The notes: generated by a model not told the origin, from the letters alone. Shown: positions 26,281-33,627, counted from the stretch's first letter. The stretch: 64,000 bases of DNA from Paenibacillus durus ATCC 35681 (GCF_000993825.1 NZ_CP011114.1:124001-188000); one strand, 5' to 3'. Made by a program: numbers and translations.

Positions 26281-26907
26281 ATGAATAATACGGTATATCT
26301 TTATGTGTTTGACACAATGGCAGACTGGGAAATAGGCTACTTAACTGCCGAACTGAACTCGGGAAGATATTATAAAAAGGGGCTGGCCCCATCAAAAATA
26401 GTTACTGTGGGAATTGAAAAGACTCCTGTAACTACAATGGGCGGATTGAAAATACTGCCTGACATCAAACTGGATGAGTGCAGCATTAAAAGTACAGATG
26501 CATTGATTTTACCCGGTGGAGATACATGGACAGAAACAATTCACCAACCCATCTTAAAAATTGTTGAGAGGTGTTTAAAGGAAGGTATATTGGTTGCAGC
26601 GATTTGTGGTGCTACAGTGGGACTTGCCCAGACAGGATTGCTGAATTCACGTTGGCATACAAGCAATGATCTGGAATACCTTAAAATGATCTGTCCCACT
26701 TACACGGGCGAAAAGTATTACAAAATGGAGTCTGCTGTAACTGAAGGAAAACTGATCACTGCATCTGGAATAGCTCCGTTGGAATTTTCTGTACACGTCT
26801 TGAGGGCTCTAGGTGTGTTTTCTTCAAAAACATTAGATGCCTGGTATCGTCTTCATAAGACTCATGAATCTAAATATTTCTATGAGCTGATGAATTCAAT
26901 CCAATGA
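26281..26907 (+). CDS. DJ-1/PfpI-family protein
   Basis: A 208-residue member of the class I glutamine-amidotransferase-like superfamily. It has YVFDTMADWEIGYLTAEL at the N-terminus, the turn DALILPGGDTW, and the nucleophile elbow VAAICGATVGLAQTGLL with the reactive Cys. HTSNDLEYLK and LITASGIAPLEFSVHVLRAL follow. Members act as glyoxalases, chaperones or proteases. The second ATG (26281) is chosen because AAGGAG then has normal spacing. It is placed after a WYL regulator, a common pairing. Confidence 0.88.
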   Translation: MNNTVYLYVFDTMADWEIGYLTAELNSGRYYKKGLAPSKIVTVGIEKTPVTTMGGLKILPDIKLDECSIKSTDALILPGGDTWTETIHQPILKIVERCLKEGILVAAICGATVGLAQTGLLNSRWHTSNDLEYLKMICPTYTGEKYYKMESAVTEGKLITASGIAPLEFSVHVLRALGVFSSKTLDAWYRLHKTHESKYFYELMNSIQ

Positions 26908-27022
26908 AGGTCTAAGGCATAAAATTGATAATTGCTGCTAGAATAACAAAAGGAAGGGTTTTCTACCTTTCCTTGCATTGGGTTAGCGTCTCAAAGAAGG
27001 AATTGCCAAAGGAGGTAAGCAT

Positions 27023-27178
27023 ATGAGTTCCTATGTGCTTGGTTTTCAGGACATTGACAAAACAAAACTCATGATTGTTGGGGATAAAGGCGCGAATCTG
27101 GGGGAACTTTCCAAGATTGAAGGAATACGCGTACCAGATGGCTTTTGTATTTCTACTGAAGCCTTTAAAAGTATGTAG
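27023..27178 (+). pseudogene. 5' fragment of a PEP-utilising enzyme (PEP synthase / rifampicin phosphotransferase type)
   Basis: AAAGGAGGT precedes ATG 27023. The 51-residue product contains VLGFQDIDKTKLMIVGDKGA and RVPDGFCISTEAFKS, the start of the PPDK N-terminal ATP-binding domain of ppsA- or rph-type genes. It stops at TAG 27176 after a sudden loss of similarity. A full-length gene would be 800-900 residues, so this is a truncated remnant with an intact translation start. Confidence 0.75.
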
Positions 27179-27235
27179 AAATCCTAATCAAACGAAATCT
27201 GGCCTAAGGTGGTTTTTGTCAACAAAAATCGTTAA

Positions 27236-27490
27236 TCAGTTAATTTCCAATAAAAAACAACAGCAAGAAAGGAGTTGTTGGTCATGCCAGGCACGGAATT
27301 GCTCTTCCGTGTCTTTTTGTGTTTCGAGAACGGATTCCAGTTCTGCCTTATGTTTGGCAAGGGCTTGTTGCTCCGGCTGAATACGGGTGAACTGCTCGAT
27401 GGTTACACGTTGAATAGAATAGAGAGTGATGAGTCCCAAAATTTTTGTGAATTGCCTTTGTACGCACAAAAGAAGAGCATTCCGCATCAT
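27236..27490 (-). CDS. Unknown frame with a helical, Gln/Glu-rich segment
   Basis: An 84-residue frame containing ALAKHKAELESVLETQKDTE, a probable coiled coil, with hydrophobic ends. It lies in a stretch of fragments and is probably the remains of a mobile-element or recombinase gene. No clear ribosome site is visible and I cannot name a family. Confidence 0.3.
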   Translation of the reverse strand: MMRNALLLCVQRQFTKILGLITLYSIQRVTIEQFTRIQPEQQALAKHKAELESVLETQKDTEEQFRAWHDQQLLSCCCFLLEIN

Positions 27491-27522
27491 TACTACGCGA
27501 ATTACCTAAGTTAAATACAGAA

Positions 27523-27557
27523 GATAAAAATGCAACAATCGTTGCATTTTTATATCT
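27523..27557 (+). terminator. Terminator upstream of the ChrB-like gene
   Basis: AAAAATGCAAC pairs with GTTGCATTTTT around AATC, with flanking A/T runs on both sides. It is probably bidirectional. Confidence 0.8.
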
Positions 27558-27600
27558 TGAGTGTTAACCTGAAATTATTGGGAGCAAGGGGGCTATCATT

Positions 27601-28164
27601 TTGAATAAGGGTCATTCTTGGCTTGTTTTATCTTATAAAGTACCATCAGAGCCTTCGACTATCCGAGTGCGAGTTTGGCGAACATTGAAAGCACTTGGCG
27701 TTGTTTATATTCAACAATCCGTTTGTGTTGCCCCGGATACTGAGGAAGTAAAAAAGAAAATACAATCAATAAAAAGACTTATCGAATCAAATGAAGGAGA
27801 AGCCCTTTTGCTTGAAGTAAACAAATTCGCTACGCATACAGAAGAAGAACTAGTTATGCTTTTCAATAAGCATCGATTAGCGGAGTATGAAGAACTTTTA
27901 GAAGGCTGTAAAAATTTCCTTATTGAAATTGAGACCGAAACAAAAAAGGGGAAATTTACCTTTCATGAAGTTGAAGAAAATGAAGCAGAACTTGGTAAGC
28001 TGATAAGATGGCATAAAAAAATAACAAAAAGGGATTTTTTCCTTTGTTCAAATTCTGCACAAGCAAAAGAACTGCTTGACCAATGTAAACAAATGTTTAG
28101 TGAATTTGTCGAAACCGTTTATTCGACTGAAGGTAAAGTTGAAGGGGAGATTACAAAAGATTAA
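27601..28164 (+). CDS. ChrB N-terminal domain protein
   Basis: A 187-residue protein matching the N-terminal regulatory half of ChrB chromate-resistance proteins: SWLVLSYKVPSEPSTIRVRV, LKALGVVYIQQSVCVAPDTE, then a long helical region. It lacks the C-terminal catalytic half. TTG 27601 has AAGGGGG upstream. No chrA transporter follows; the next gene is a DUF1232 membrane protein 15 bases on. Chromate sensing is therefore only a family-based guess. Confidence 0.75.
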   Translation: MNKGHSWLVLSYKVPSEPSTIRVRVWRTLKALGVVYIQQSVCVAPDTEEVKKKIQSIKRLIESNEGEALLLEVNKFATHTEEELVMLFNKHRLAEYEELLEGCKNFLIEIETETKKGKFTFHEVEENEAELGKLIRWHKKITKRDFFLCSNSAQAKELLDQCKQMFSEFVETVYSTEGKVEGEITKD

Positions 28165-28179
28165 ATCGGGGGCTTTATC

Positions 28180-28578
28180 ATGGGAGAAGCGAAGGCATTG
28201 GAAAGAGTAAAGAGTAAGGCAAGAGAAATAAAACGAAATATTTTTGTGTTATACCTAGCTTATAAAGACCCAAAAGTTCCGTGGTATGCTAGGCTATTTA
28301 CGATATTAGTTGTTGCCTATGCATTTAGTCCAATTGATTTAATTCCTGATTTCATTCCAGTTTTGGGTTATCTTGATGATTTAATTATTGTTCCGCTCGG
28401 GATAACGCTTGCACTTAAAATGATTCCAACGTCGGTTATTGAAGACTGTAAGGTAAGGGCGGAGGAAATTCGAAAGAACGGAAAGCCGAAAAATTGGGTG
28501 ACTGGAGCAATAGTTATTTTAGTTTGGATTTTGTTAGCTATTTGGATTGGGAGCATGTGTTATAAGTTCTTCACATAA
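28180..28578 (+). CDS. YkvA/DUF1232 membrane protein
   Basis: A 132-residue protein with a basic N-terminus and the DUF1232 core VPWYARLFTILVVAYAFSPI followed by DLIPDFIPVLGYLDDLIIVP. A second membrane segment lies at the C-terminus (TGAIVILVWILLAIWIGSM). A GGGGG ribosome site precedes ATG. It follows the ChrB-like gene closely, so they are probably co-transcribed. Its function is unknown. Confidence 0.85.
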   Translation: MGEAKALERVKSKAREIKRNIFVLYLAYKDPKVPWYARLFTILVVAYAFSPIDLIPDFIPVLGYLDDLIIVPLGITLALKMIPTSVIEDCKVRAEEIRKNGKPKNWVTGAIVILVWILLAIWIGSMCYKFFT

Positions 28579-28873
28579 GATTTGATTTTCATTGTATTTG
28601 AAGAGGATTGAGCCGCCTTTGTATAGGTGGCTTATTCTATGGCTCTTAGAAGTTCGTTTAAGGGCTTACAGAGTGTAACTTAGACCCCACCCAGTGCCGA
28701 ATGAAACAGCCTTTACTATCGGGACGAAGTTGACCCGTATTGGCTATGTGTAGGGTTTCCCAACCTAGAAACTAAGATAATTTCAGAGTAAACACCATTA
28801 CAGAGGACACCTCGTCCTCCCGCTTTCTATGTCAGAATAAAACCAATTCAACCTAAAAAGGCAAACTCTAGCC

Positions 28874-28934
28874 CCAGCTAACCGCGTTAATCGCGTTAAC
28901 TGGAGTTAACAATTGCTACCCTCTGTGGTATACT
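28874..28934 (+). promoter_or_regulatory. Promoter with upstream inverted repeat for the candidate antitoxin RNA
   Basis: TTAACA (28906-28911), 17 bases, TATACT (28929-28934). Just upstream an imperfect palindrome, CCAGCTAACCGCG ... CGCGTTAACTGG (28874-28903), could be an operator. The rest of 28579-28870 shows no gene. Confidence 0.6.
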
Positions 28935-28940
28935 CAACTT

Positions 28941-29075
28941 AGAAACAGCGTACAATGCAAAGAGAGCCGTGCGCCAACACGACTCCCCGAGCAATAGCCG
29001 CTTTTAAGGGCGGTTCGGCTGTAGACAATCGGAGTAGCAGAATAGACCGCTTCCTTAGCCTGGGGCGGTCTATTT
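28941..29075 (+). ncRNA. Candidate antitoxin RNA opposite the small toxin gene
   Basis: Transcription from the promoter at 28906-28934 would yield an RNA of about 130 bases with a GC-rich internal hairpin (AGCCGCTTTTAAGGGCGGTT near 28996-29017). It would end at the hairpin AATAGACCGC / GCGGTCTATT (29041-29075), which also ends the toxin mRNA from the other strand. Convergent RNAs overlapping at their 3' ends are the layout of bsrG/SR4 and txpA/ratA type I systems. There is no reading frame. Confidence 0.5.
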
Positions 29076-29150
29076 CCGTTTATTGGTGAGTATCAACACA
29101 ACCAGTGTCGCAAATGAGATCATCAGCGTCAAAGCTTGGTATACTTCCAC
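29070..29150 (-). CDS. Type I toxin-like peptide (holin-like toxin family)
   Basis: GTG 29150 with GGGAGGTGATG upstream opens a 26-residue peptide. It has the sequence pattern of the Firmicute putative holin-like toxins: EVYQALTLMISFATLVVLIL, then a basic tail TNKRK. It is one membrane segment with a polar head. On the minus strand an extended -10 (TGTTATAAT, 29218-29226) would start the mRNA. A short upstream frame (MEGLIWAVSANLSEGR) ends on the ribosome site. The terminator stem overlaps the stop codon. Such peptides depolarise the membrane and are held off by an antisense RNA. Confidence 0.75.
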   Translation of the reverse strand: MEVYQALTLMISFATLVVLILTNKRK

Positions 29151-29591
29151 GGGGCATCACCTCCCTTCCGAGAGGTTAGCCGAGACCGCCCATATCAGCC
29201 CTTCCATTGCTCCTGCGATTATAACATGAGAAGGATATTTAAGGAATATAGTGGTACAAGTATACGACACGACCGTTGGTGCGAATTTGGTGCAAAAAAT
29301 CGTCATAACAATTATGATAGCGCGGCAAGCCACAACACGAACACTCCAAAAAGCCTTATTCTACGCGGTTTATTGGCACTATAACAGAAGGCCCAATAAT
29401 GCGGCTACCCGCAGACGAGTCACGTGGAGTGTCTAATATTGATGGTTCGAAAATGAGATGTGGCAGGTTCGCTTCAGATTATTTGATTGATGTACTAGGC
29501 ATGTGGGGTGCTGTGTGTTGCTTATTAGGAAATAGATAGGTGCTACAATTACCATAAAAAAATGTACAATCAGTAATTGATGCTATCTTGA

Positions 29592-29625
29592 AGGCTTCTG
29601 CTCACTCGCGGCGGAAGCCTATTTG
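29592..29625 (+). terminator. Hairpin before the SEC-C gene
   Basis: AGGCTTC (29592-29598) pairs with GAAGCCT (29614-29620), followed by ATTTGT. It may be a weak terminator isolating the following genes. The stretch 29230-29590 otherwise shows no convincing gene. Confidence 0.45.
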
Positions 29626-29699
29626 TATCCAAAGAAGGTATATATGAAAATAACATCGAAATTTGTATATTGAGTTTTAGTTTGAATATAAAGAAGGTG

Positions 29700-30545
29700 A
29701 TGACAATCCTTAACCCAGATTCTCTATGTCCGTGCGATAGTGGCTATTTATTGAAGTTTTGTTGTTTACCTGATATACCTCCCTTATCGGCTAGAGATTA
29801 TCCTTATAGAAACCTAAATATCGAGTCAACAGTAGTCGATTATATGGATCGAGTAATTCCTTCAAACATAAAGTTATCCGTGCATATGGTTAATCCTAAT
29901 CAAGAGTTTCAGCCTTTTAATGAAATAATAGAGGAATTAGTCATAAGAGCTTGGAAATCAAAAATTACTGAAAATCAGATGGCAAAACTATCCCCATATT
30001 TAACCAACTTAAAAGATCAATTGAATGCAATTCGCTACCATCAGCGGCAGTTCTTATTTAGGTTAAGACTTCTCTATCTGGAACAAATCCCGTTGGAACC
30101 AATCAGAGGTAATGCTTCAGTGGTTATGATTGATATTCCATTGAGATGCGAACTCGAATCATTTGTTAGTAAGATCAGATCATGTTTGGATGTGATAGCT
30201 AAGTTAGTAAGTTGTTATTTAAACGCCAAAGAAATGACACACGGTGCTCTTTTAAGGCACTTAGAAAGTTCAAATAAAGGCTCAAAGAAGAACATATTGA
30301 CGATTTACCATCGTAACCTCGGATGGTTTAAAGAAACCAAGGAACTCCGCGATAAAATTATTCATGATGGTACGTTTAATGCTTTTAGAGGCTTTGAACA
30401 TGAAAATGGGCTAATTAGCCAACCTAAACTGAATGATTTTACAGCTGAACATTTTTGCTTTAAACAGTGGAAACAACTTTGGTCTTTCACTAACGATGTA
30501 CTGCCCCTCCTCTACCCTGTTCAGGAAATGAACGAGAAACATTGA
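29700..30545 (+). CDS. SEC-C motif protein with a HEPN-like R-x4-H motif (candidate defence gene)
   Basis: A 281-residue protein. The N-terminus has a SEC-C-type zinc motif (CPCDSGYLLKFCC). The rest is mostly helical. Near the C-terminus, LRDKIIHDG gives Arg217-x4-His222, the catalytic signature of HEPN ribonucleases. SEC-C motifs are found fused to many defence effectors. ATG 29700 is preferred, but AAGAAGG lies very close to it, so the start is uncertain. It is followed 16 bases later by a Shedu-like nuclease gene, most likely in one operon. That it cuts RNA is inference. Confidence 0.65.
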   Translation: MTILNPDSLCPCDSGYLLKFCCLPDIPPLSARDYPYRNLNIESTVVDYMDRVIPSNIKLSVHMVNPNQEFQPFNEIIEELVIRAWKSKITENQMAKLSPYLTNLKDQLNAIRYHQRQFLFRLRLLYLEQIPLEPIRGNASVVMIDIPLRCELESFVSKIRSCLDVIAKLVSCYLNAKEMTHGALLRHLESSNKGSKKNILTIYHRNLGWFKETKELRDKIIHDGTFNAFRGFEHENGLISQPKLNDFTAEHFCFKQWKQLWSFTNDVLPLLYPVQEMNEKH

Positions 30546-30561
30546 AAGGAGGTACTTAGCT

Positions 30562-31800
30562 ATGAGTGAAATTAGTCAAAATATTGAGAAATATCTAAAA
30601 CAACTGGTAGATGCAATTATAGAAAAGATGTCTACTGGATACTGGGACAAGATGCGTGAAATACTACGGAAAGAGCCGTATCTAAAGAAGACATTCCCTC
30701 ATCTACTTCTGAACCCTGAAAAACTAGTAATTTATATTGGGAAGAAGCATTGGGCAATTGAGTATATTGGTGCAACTTATCAAGAAAATTTTGATGTTGA
30801 TAACGATGAATTAAGTATTAGATTATTTGACTATTCTCGAACTTCAGAGGATTTTTTTGAGGCGATCTTGGGTTTTAATTTTGATGGAAGTTCTATCAGA
30901 ATACCACTTCCTGAAGGTACAAACCAAGACTTATATATTCCAACAAATTCGGCAGATGACATTCTGTACGAAAATGGTTGGAACTATGCAGCGCAGTCAA
31001 TGATGTTAAGTTATAATATAGCTGGGATTGATTTGACGGAAAAAGAGCACTATAGACTAATAAACTGTTTTTTCTATGGAACAAATTCGCACGGCCTGAT
31101 TACAAGACATATCAAATGGATGGAGATATTCCCATATGAAGTAGTGCCACATGACATAGGTATGAGCAAGTCTAAGATATCTTTTTTTCGTGATTTTAAG
31201 AATCAGGCATTGCGAGATGTCGAATCCGAGTTTCCAATTCCTCCCGACCTCCAATATGATAGGTTAGTTAGATTGAACAGATTTGTTGAGTTGTTTAGTG
31301 CCGCATATTTATCGGAATTAGAGATCACATCATTTTTGGCGGAACCTGAAAATCAGTTTATACTGAAGATGGCTTTCTTTGCTAAAGAAGTTCATTCAGA
31401 ACTGGAGTGTCATTGGGCAGAATCGAAAAATAAAGCTATTCGCCCAGATTTCTTTATTACAAATCCAAATGGATATTCAGATATTGTAGAGTTTAAAATG
31501 CCGTATTTAAAGAATTCAACTGTAGTAGGAACAGAAAATCGTGAAACTTTTAGTGCTGAAATTAATTCGTATATATCTCAAACCAGAGTTTATGCCAAGT
31601 ATTTTGATGACCCACGGAATAGGGAACATGTTTTTAATAAATACGGCATTAAAGTATTATATCCAAAGAGATGGCTTGTAGTTGGGCGAAGATGGATGTT
31701 CGACAATGATAATTGGAGGGAAATAGAAAACGAATTCAGGGATTTTGCAATCAGAACTTATGATGATTTGATTGATGGTGTTGTAAGTCAATTGTATTGA
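30562..31800 (+). CDS. Shedu-like (DUF4263) nuclease
   Basis: A 412-residue protein. Its C-terminal third has the Shedu/SduA pattern: a helix LAEPENQFILKMAFFAKEVH, then RPDFF (Asp296), DIVEFKMP (Glu310, Lys312) as the PD-(D/E)xK core, NSYISQTRVYAKYFDD as the Q-x-x-x-Y helix, and YPKRWLVVGRR. The N-terminal 270 residues are specific to this protein and may be the sensor. SduA proteins are anti-phage DNA nucleases. GGAGG lies nine bases before ATG. It is paired with a SEC-C/HEPN-like gene and followed by a tRNA-like gene. Confidence 0.75.
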   Translation: MSEISQNIEKYLKQLVDAIIEKMSTGYWDKMREILRKEPYLKKTFPHLLLNPEKLVIYIGKKHWAIEYIGATYQENFDVDNDELSIRLFDYSRTSEDFFEAILGFNFDGSSIRIPLPEGTNQDLYIPTNSADDILYENGWNYAAQSMMLSYNIAGIDLTEKEHYRLINCFFYGTNSHGLITRHIKWMEIFPYEVVPHDIGMSKSKISFFRDFKNQALRDVESEFPIPPDLQYDRLVRLNRFVELFSAAYLSELEITSFLAEPENQFILKMAFFAKEVHSELECHWAESKNKAIRPDFFITNPNGYSDIVEFKMPYLKNSTVVGTENRETFSAEINSYISQTRVYAKYFDDPRNREHVFNKYGIKVLYPKRWLVVGRRWMFDNDNWREIENEFRDFAIRTYDDLIDGVVSQLY

Positions 31801-31855
31801 ATTAGAAATACATAGGGACTAGTGGCGGAAGCTTTTTTTCTTTTTTATACGAGCA

Positions 31856-31882
31856 TTGACAATAATTTATGGGTAGTAAAAT
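31856..31882 (+). promoter_or_regulatory. Candidate promoter of the tRNA-like gene
   Basis: TTGACA (31856-31861) and TAAAAT (31877-31882) with a short 15-base spacer, 75 bases before the tRNA 5' end. The spacing is below optimum. Confidence 0.4.
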
Positions 31883-31956
31883 AGGTAATGGCGGTAGCAC
31901 GGCATGGTCGGTTACACTGCCCCAAAGAATTGATTACCAGCATCATTTTATGGGAT

Positions 31957-32032
31957 TGGGAATTAGCTCAGCTGGGAGAGCGCATCGCTGGAAGCGATGA
32001 GGTCAGGGGTTCGAGGTCCCTATTCTCTACCA
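31957..32032 (+). tRNA. tRNA-like gene, anticodon GGA, short variable loop, encoded CCA
   Basis: A 76-base cloverleaf: acceptor TGGGAAT/ATTCTCT (first pair T-T mismatched, one G-T), U8-A9, D-stem GCTC/GAGC, anticodon stem CATCG/CGATG with loop CTGGAAG, T-stem AGGGG/TCCCT, then A73-CCA. The anticodon GGA would read serine UCC/UCU, but normal tRNA-Ser has a long variable arm and here it is five bases (AGGTC). The T-loop TTCGAGG lacks the usual pyrimidine at 60. It stands alone among defence-like genes. It may be a mobile, degenerate or non-canonical tRNA. Identity is uncertain. Confidence 0.8.
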
Positions 32033-32043
32033 ACACCACACAC

Positions 32044-32067
32044 AAACGCCAGAGATGCCGTTTTTTT
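32044..32067 (+). terminator. Short terminator after the tRNA-like gene
   Basis: AAACG pairs with CGTTT around a ten-base loop and is followed by seven T residues. The stem is weak but the T run is long. Confidence 0.5.
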
Positions 32068-32134
32068 GCTTTAGATTGGGCTTTAAGCAGAGGGCTGATG
32101 TAAGTTGGTTTCAAGTGGGGGTGCAGGGGGTACA

Positions 32135-32905
32135 ATGAGTAATTACTTGCAAATACCTTTTCAAGATTTGATTGGAGAAAAAAGTCCCGTGCAGCAGGCT
32201 TTAAAATGTCTTCGAAGTATGGCTGATAAAAAGCCAATGCCGAATGCCAACACTGATCAATCTAAATCGGCAGTTACACTTTTATTGACGCATCTTCTGG
32301 GATTGTGTGATAGTGCTGGTTTAATTAATTGTCGTGGTTATCATTCCGTAGCGATTACGATATTTCGTCCAATTGAGGATGCTACCGATTGTTTGGCTGC
32401 AGTCGCATTAGACGCTAATGCTGCTAGAAAATGGACTGAGGGAAATTTAAAGAGTAGTGATGCTGCAAAAATGTGGACTGAAACTGCAAACTTAACTCTG
32501 CCTGATGGAGTTCCTCTTGGTGATTATCGAAGAGAAATCCGACACGCTCTTAATAACTATAGTCATTGCACTCCTAATCAAGCACATTGGAATGTGTATC
32601 TTGAATCTCTCGGTGAGAAAAGGTGTACGATGGAGTTGAACACGAGACCATTAGTTATTAACTTGAATGCATATTATATTGATCAGTATCTCTGTGTACA
32701 TGTATGCGAACTCATTGAAATTGTACTGGTGGTGTTCTCGGAGTACTTAATCTCAGACATGCCATTGAGAAAGCAAATCGAAGAACTTAAAAGTAGTATT
32801 GGGAAGGTTGTTATTGATTTTTTGGAGTTCATTAAATCCGATAAAATTGATGTTTCGATTGCACCGGAGATAGCAAGACTAAATAAATGTGAGGAGACAT
32901 CATGA
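32135..32905 (+). CDS. Unknown helical protein of the defence-like cassette
   Basis: A 256-residue, mainly helical protein. Notable parts are SAVTLLLTHLLGLCDSAGLI, an internal near-repeat (DANAARKWTEGNLK / SDAAKMWTET), and LGDYRREIRHALNNYSHCTP, whose Arg-rich helix with a following His recalls HEPN/DUF5677-like proteins without giving a clean motif. The start at 32135 has AGGGGG upstream. Its stop overlaps the next ATG (ATGA), so the two proteins are probably made together. No named family is recognised. Confidence 0.6.
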   Translation: MSNYLQIPFQDLIGEKSPVQQALKCLRSMADKKPMPNANTDQSKSAVTLLLTHLLGLCDSAGLINCRGYHSVAITIFRPIEDATDCLAAVALDANAARKWTEGNLKSSDAAKMWTETANLTLPDGVPLGDYRREIRHALNNYSHCTPNQAHWNVYLESLGEKRCTMELNTRPLVINLNAYYIDQYLCVHVCELIEIVLVVFSEYLISDMPLRKQIEELKSSIGKVVIDFLEFIKSDKIDVSIAPEIARLNKCEETS

Positions 32906-33354
32906 GTATTTATTCTTTCTTAGAAGCCGCGGAGCACTTGTACGATAACAATTTCTATGAAGAAGCATTCTGCTTAGTATGCGTTGCAATTGATGCTTCT
33001 GCCCAGAGACAATACCCGGATTTAAAGGTGGGCGAAAGATACAAAAAATTTATTTCTAGTCATTTTGAAATAATATGCAATAATGGGTTTCCAGGAATAT
33101 CTGCAAGCTCAATTAGGATAAAGGTTAATGTTGATGTCAAAAACTTGAGGACTGATGAAAATGGTTATGTAGGCATGGAGGATATAATTTATCACATTAT
33201 TCGGTGTGGTCTAGTTCACGATTGCGTCATTGATCAGTCTATCAAGTTTATTGATTCAACTATCATTGGGGATTGGGTAGAAGGTTTGTTTTTTCTTCCA
33301 AAGGCAATCATAATAGGGCTAATCAACGCAGTAAAAAGTATCTTGAATAGTTAA
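32902..33354 (+). CDS. Unknown protein with an R-x4-H (HEPN-like) motif
   Basis: A 150-residue protein, coupled to the upstream gene by an ATGA overlap with GAGGAG before it. The first helices (FLEAAEHLYDNNFYEEAFCL, VCVAIDASAQRQ) look like the paired helices of HEPN folds. HIIRCGLVHDC gives Arg101-x4-His106 in the expected later helix. The C-terminus is hydrophobic (LFFLPKAIIIGLINAVKSIL). I infer a HEPN-type ribonuclease or its inactive relative, with the upstream gene as partner. It ends at a terminator. Confidence 0.6.
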   Translation: MSIYSFLEAAEHLYDNNFYEEAFCLVCVAIDASAQRQYPDLKVGERYKKFISSHFEIICNNGFPGISASSIRIKVNVDVKNLRTDENGYVGMEDIIYHIIRCGLVHDCVIDQSIKFIDSTIIGDWVEGLFFLPKAIIIGLINAVKSILNS

Positions 33355-33479
33355 GTATAATCCAGTTTCGGCTCACTTCTAAAACACCGTACATGTGAAG
33401 AGTGTGGCGTTGTTGCACTCTATTGACAAATAATCGGAATGCCTAAACCGTATATTGCTTTTCATATGGCAACAGCATT

Positions 33480-33528
33480 AAAAAAGTCCTTGGATTGTGG
33501 TCATGACCCAATCCAAGGACTTTTTTTA
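33480..33528 (+). terminator. Very strong terminator closing the defence-like cassette
   Basis: AAAAAAGTCCTTGGATTG pairs with CAATCCAAGGACTTTTTTT around a loop containing TCATGA. It is likely bidirectional. Between 33355 and 33480 no gene is seen. Confidence 0.9.
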
Positions 33529-33548
33529 AATTTCGTCATTTTTAATTC

Positions 33549-33607
33549 TTGATAATTAAGTCGTTACGACATATAATACAAGTCGTAGAGACATGTCACA
33601 ACGACTT
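33549..33607 (+). promoter_or_regulatory. Promoter and operators of the MFS-DoxX-PadR operon
   Basis: TTGATA (33549-33554), 17 bases, TATAAT (33572-33577). GTCGTTACGAC (33560-33570), a perfect palindrome, fills the spacer. AAGTCGT (33580-33586) and its inverse ACGACTT (33601-33607) follow, enclosing GACATGTC. A repressor bound here would block RNA polymerase. The PadR-type protein at the operon's end is the likely binder. Confidence 0.75.
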
Positions 33608-33627
33608 ATAATGAGGAGGTGAAGGAA

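Noticed and set aside
26938..26980. AAGGAAGG...CCTTTCCTT hairpin, considered as terminator of the DJ-1-like gene
   Set aside because: The stem has a bulge and there is no T run. It could be a weak terminator but is not convincing.
29251..29436. A 61-residue plus-strand frame (QVYDTTVGANL ... NNAATRRRV) downstream of the type I toxin promoter
   Set aside because: No ribosome site, no recognisable family, and an overlapping second frame of similar length. Treated as chance open frame.
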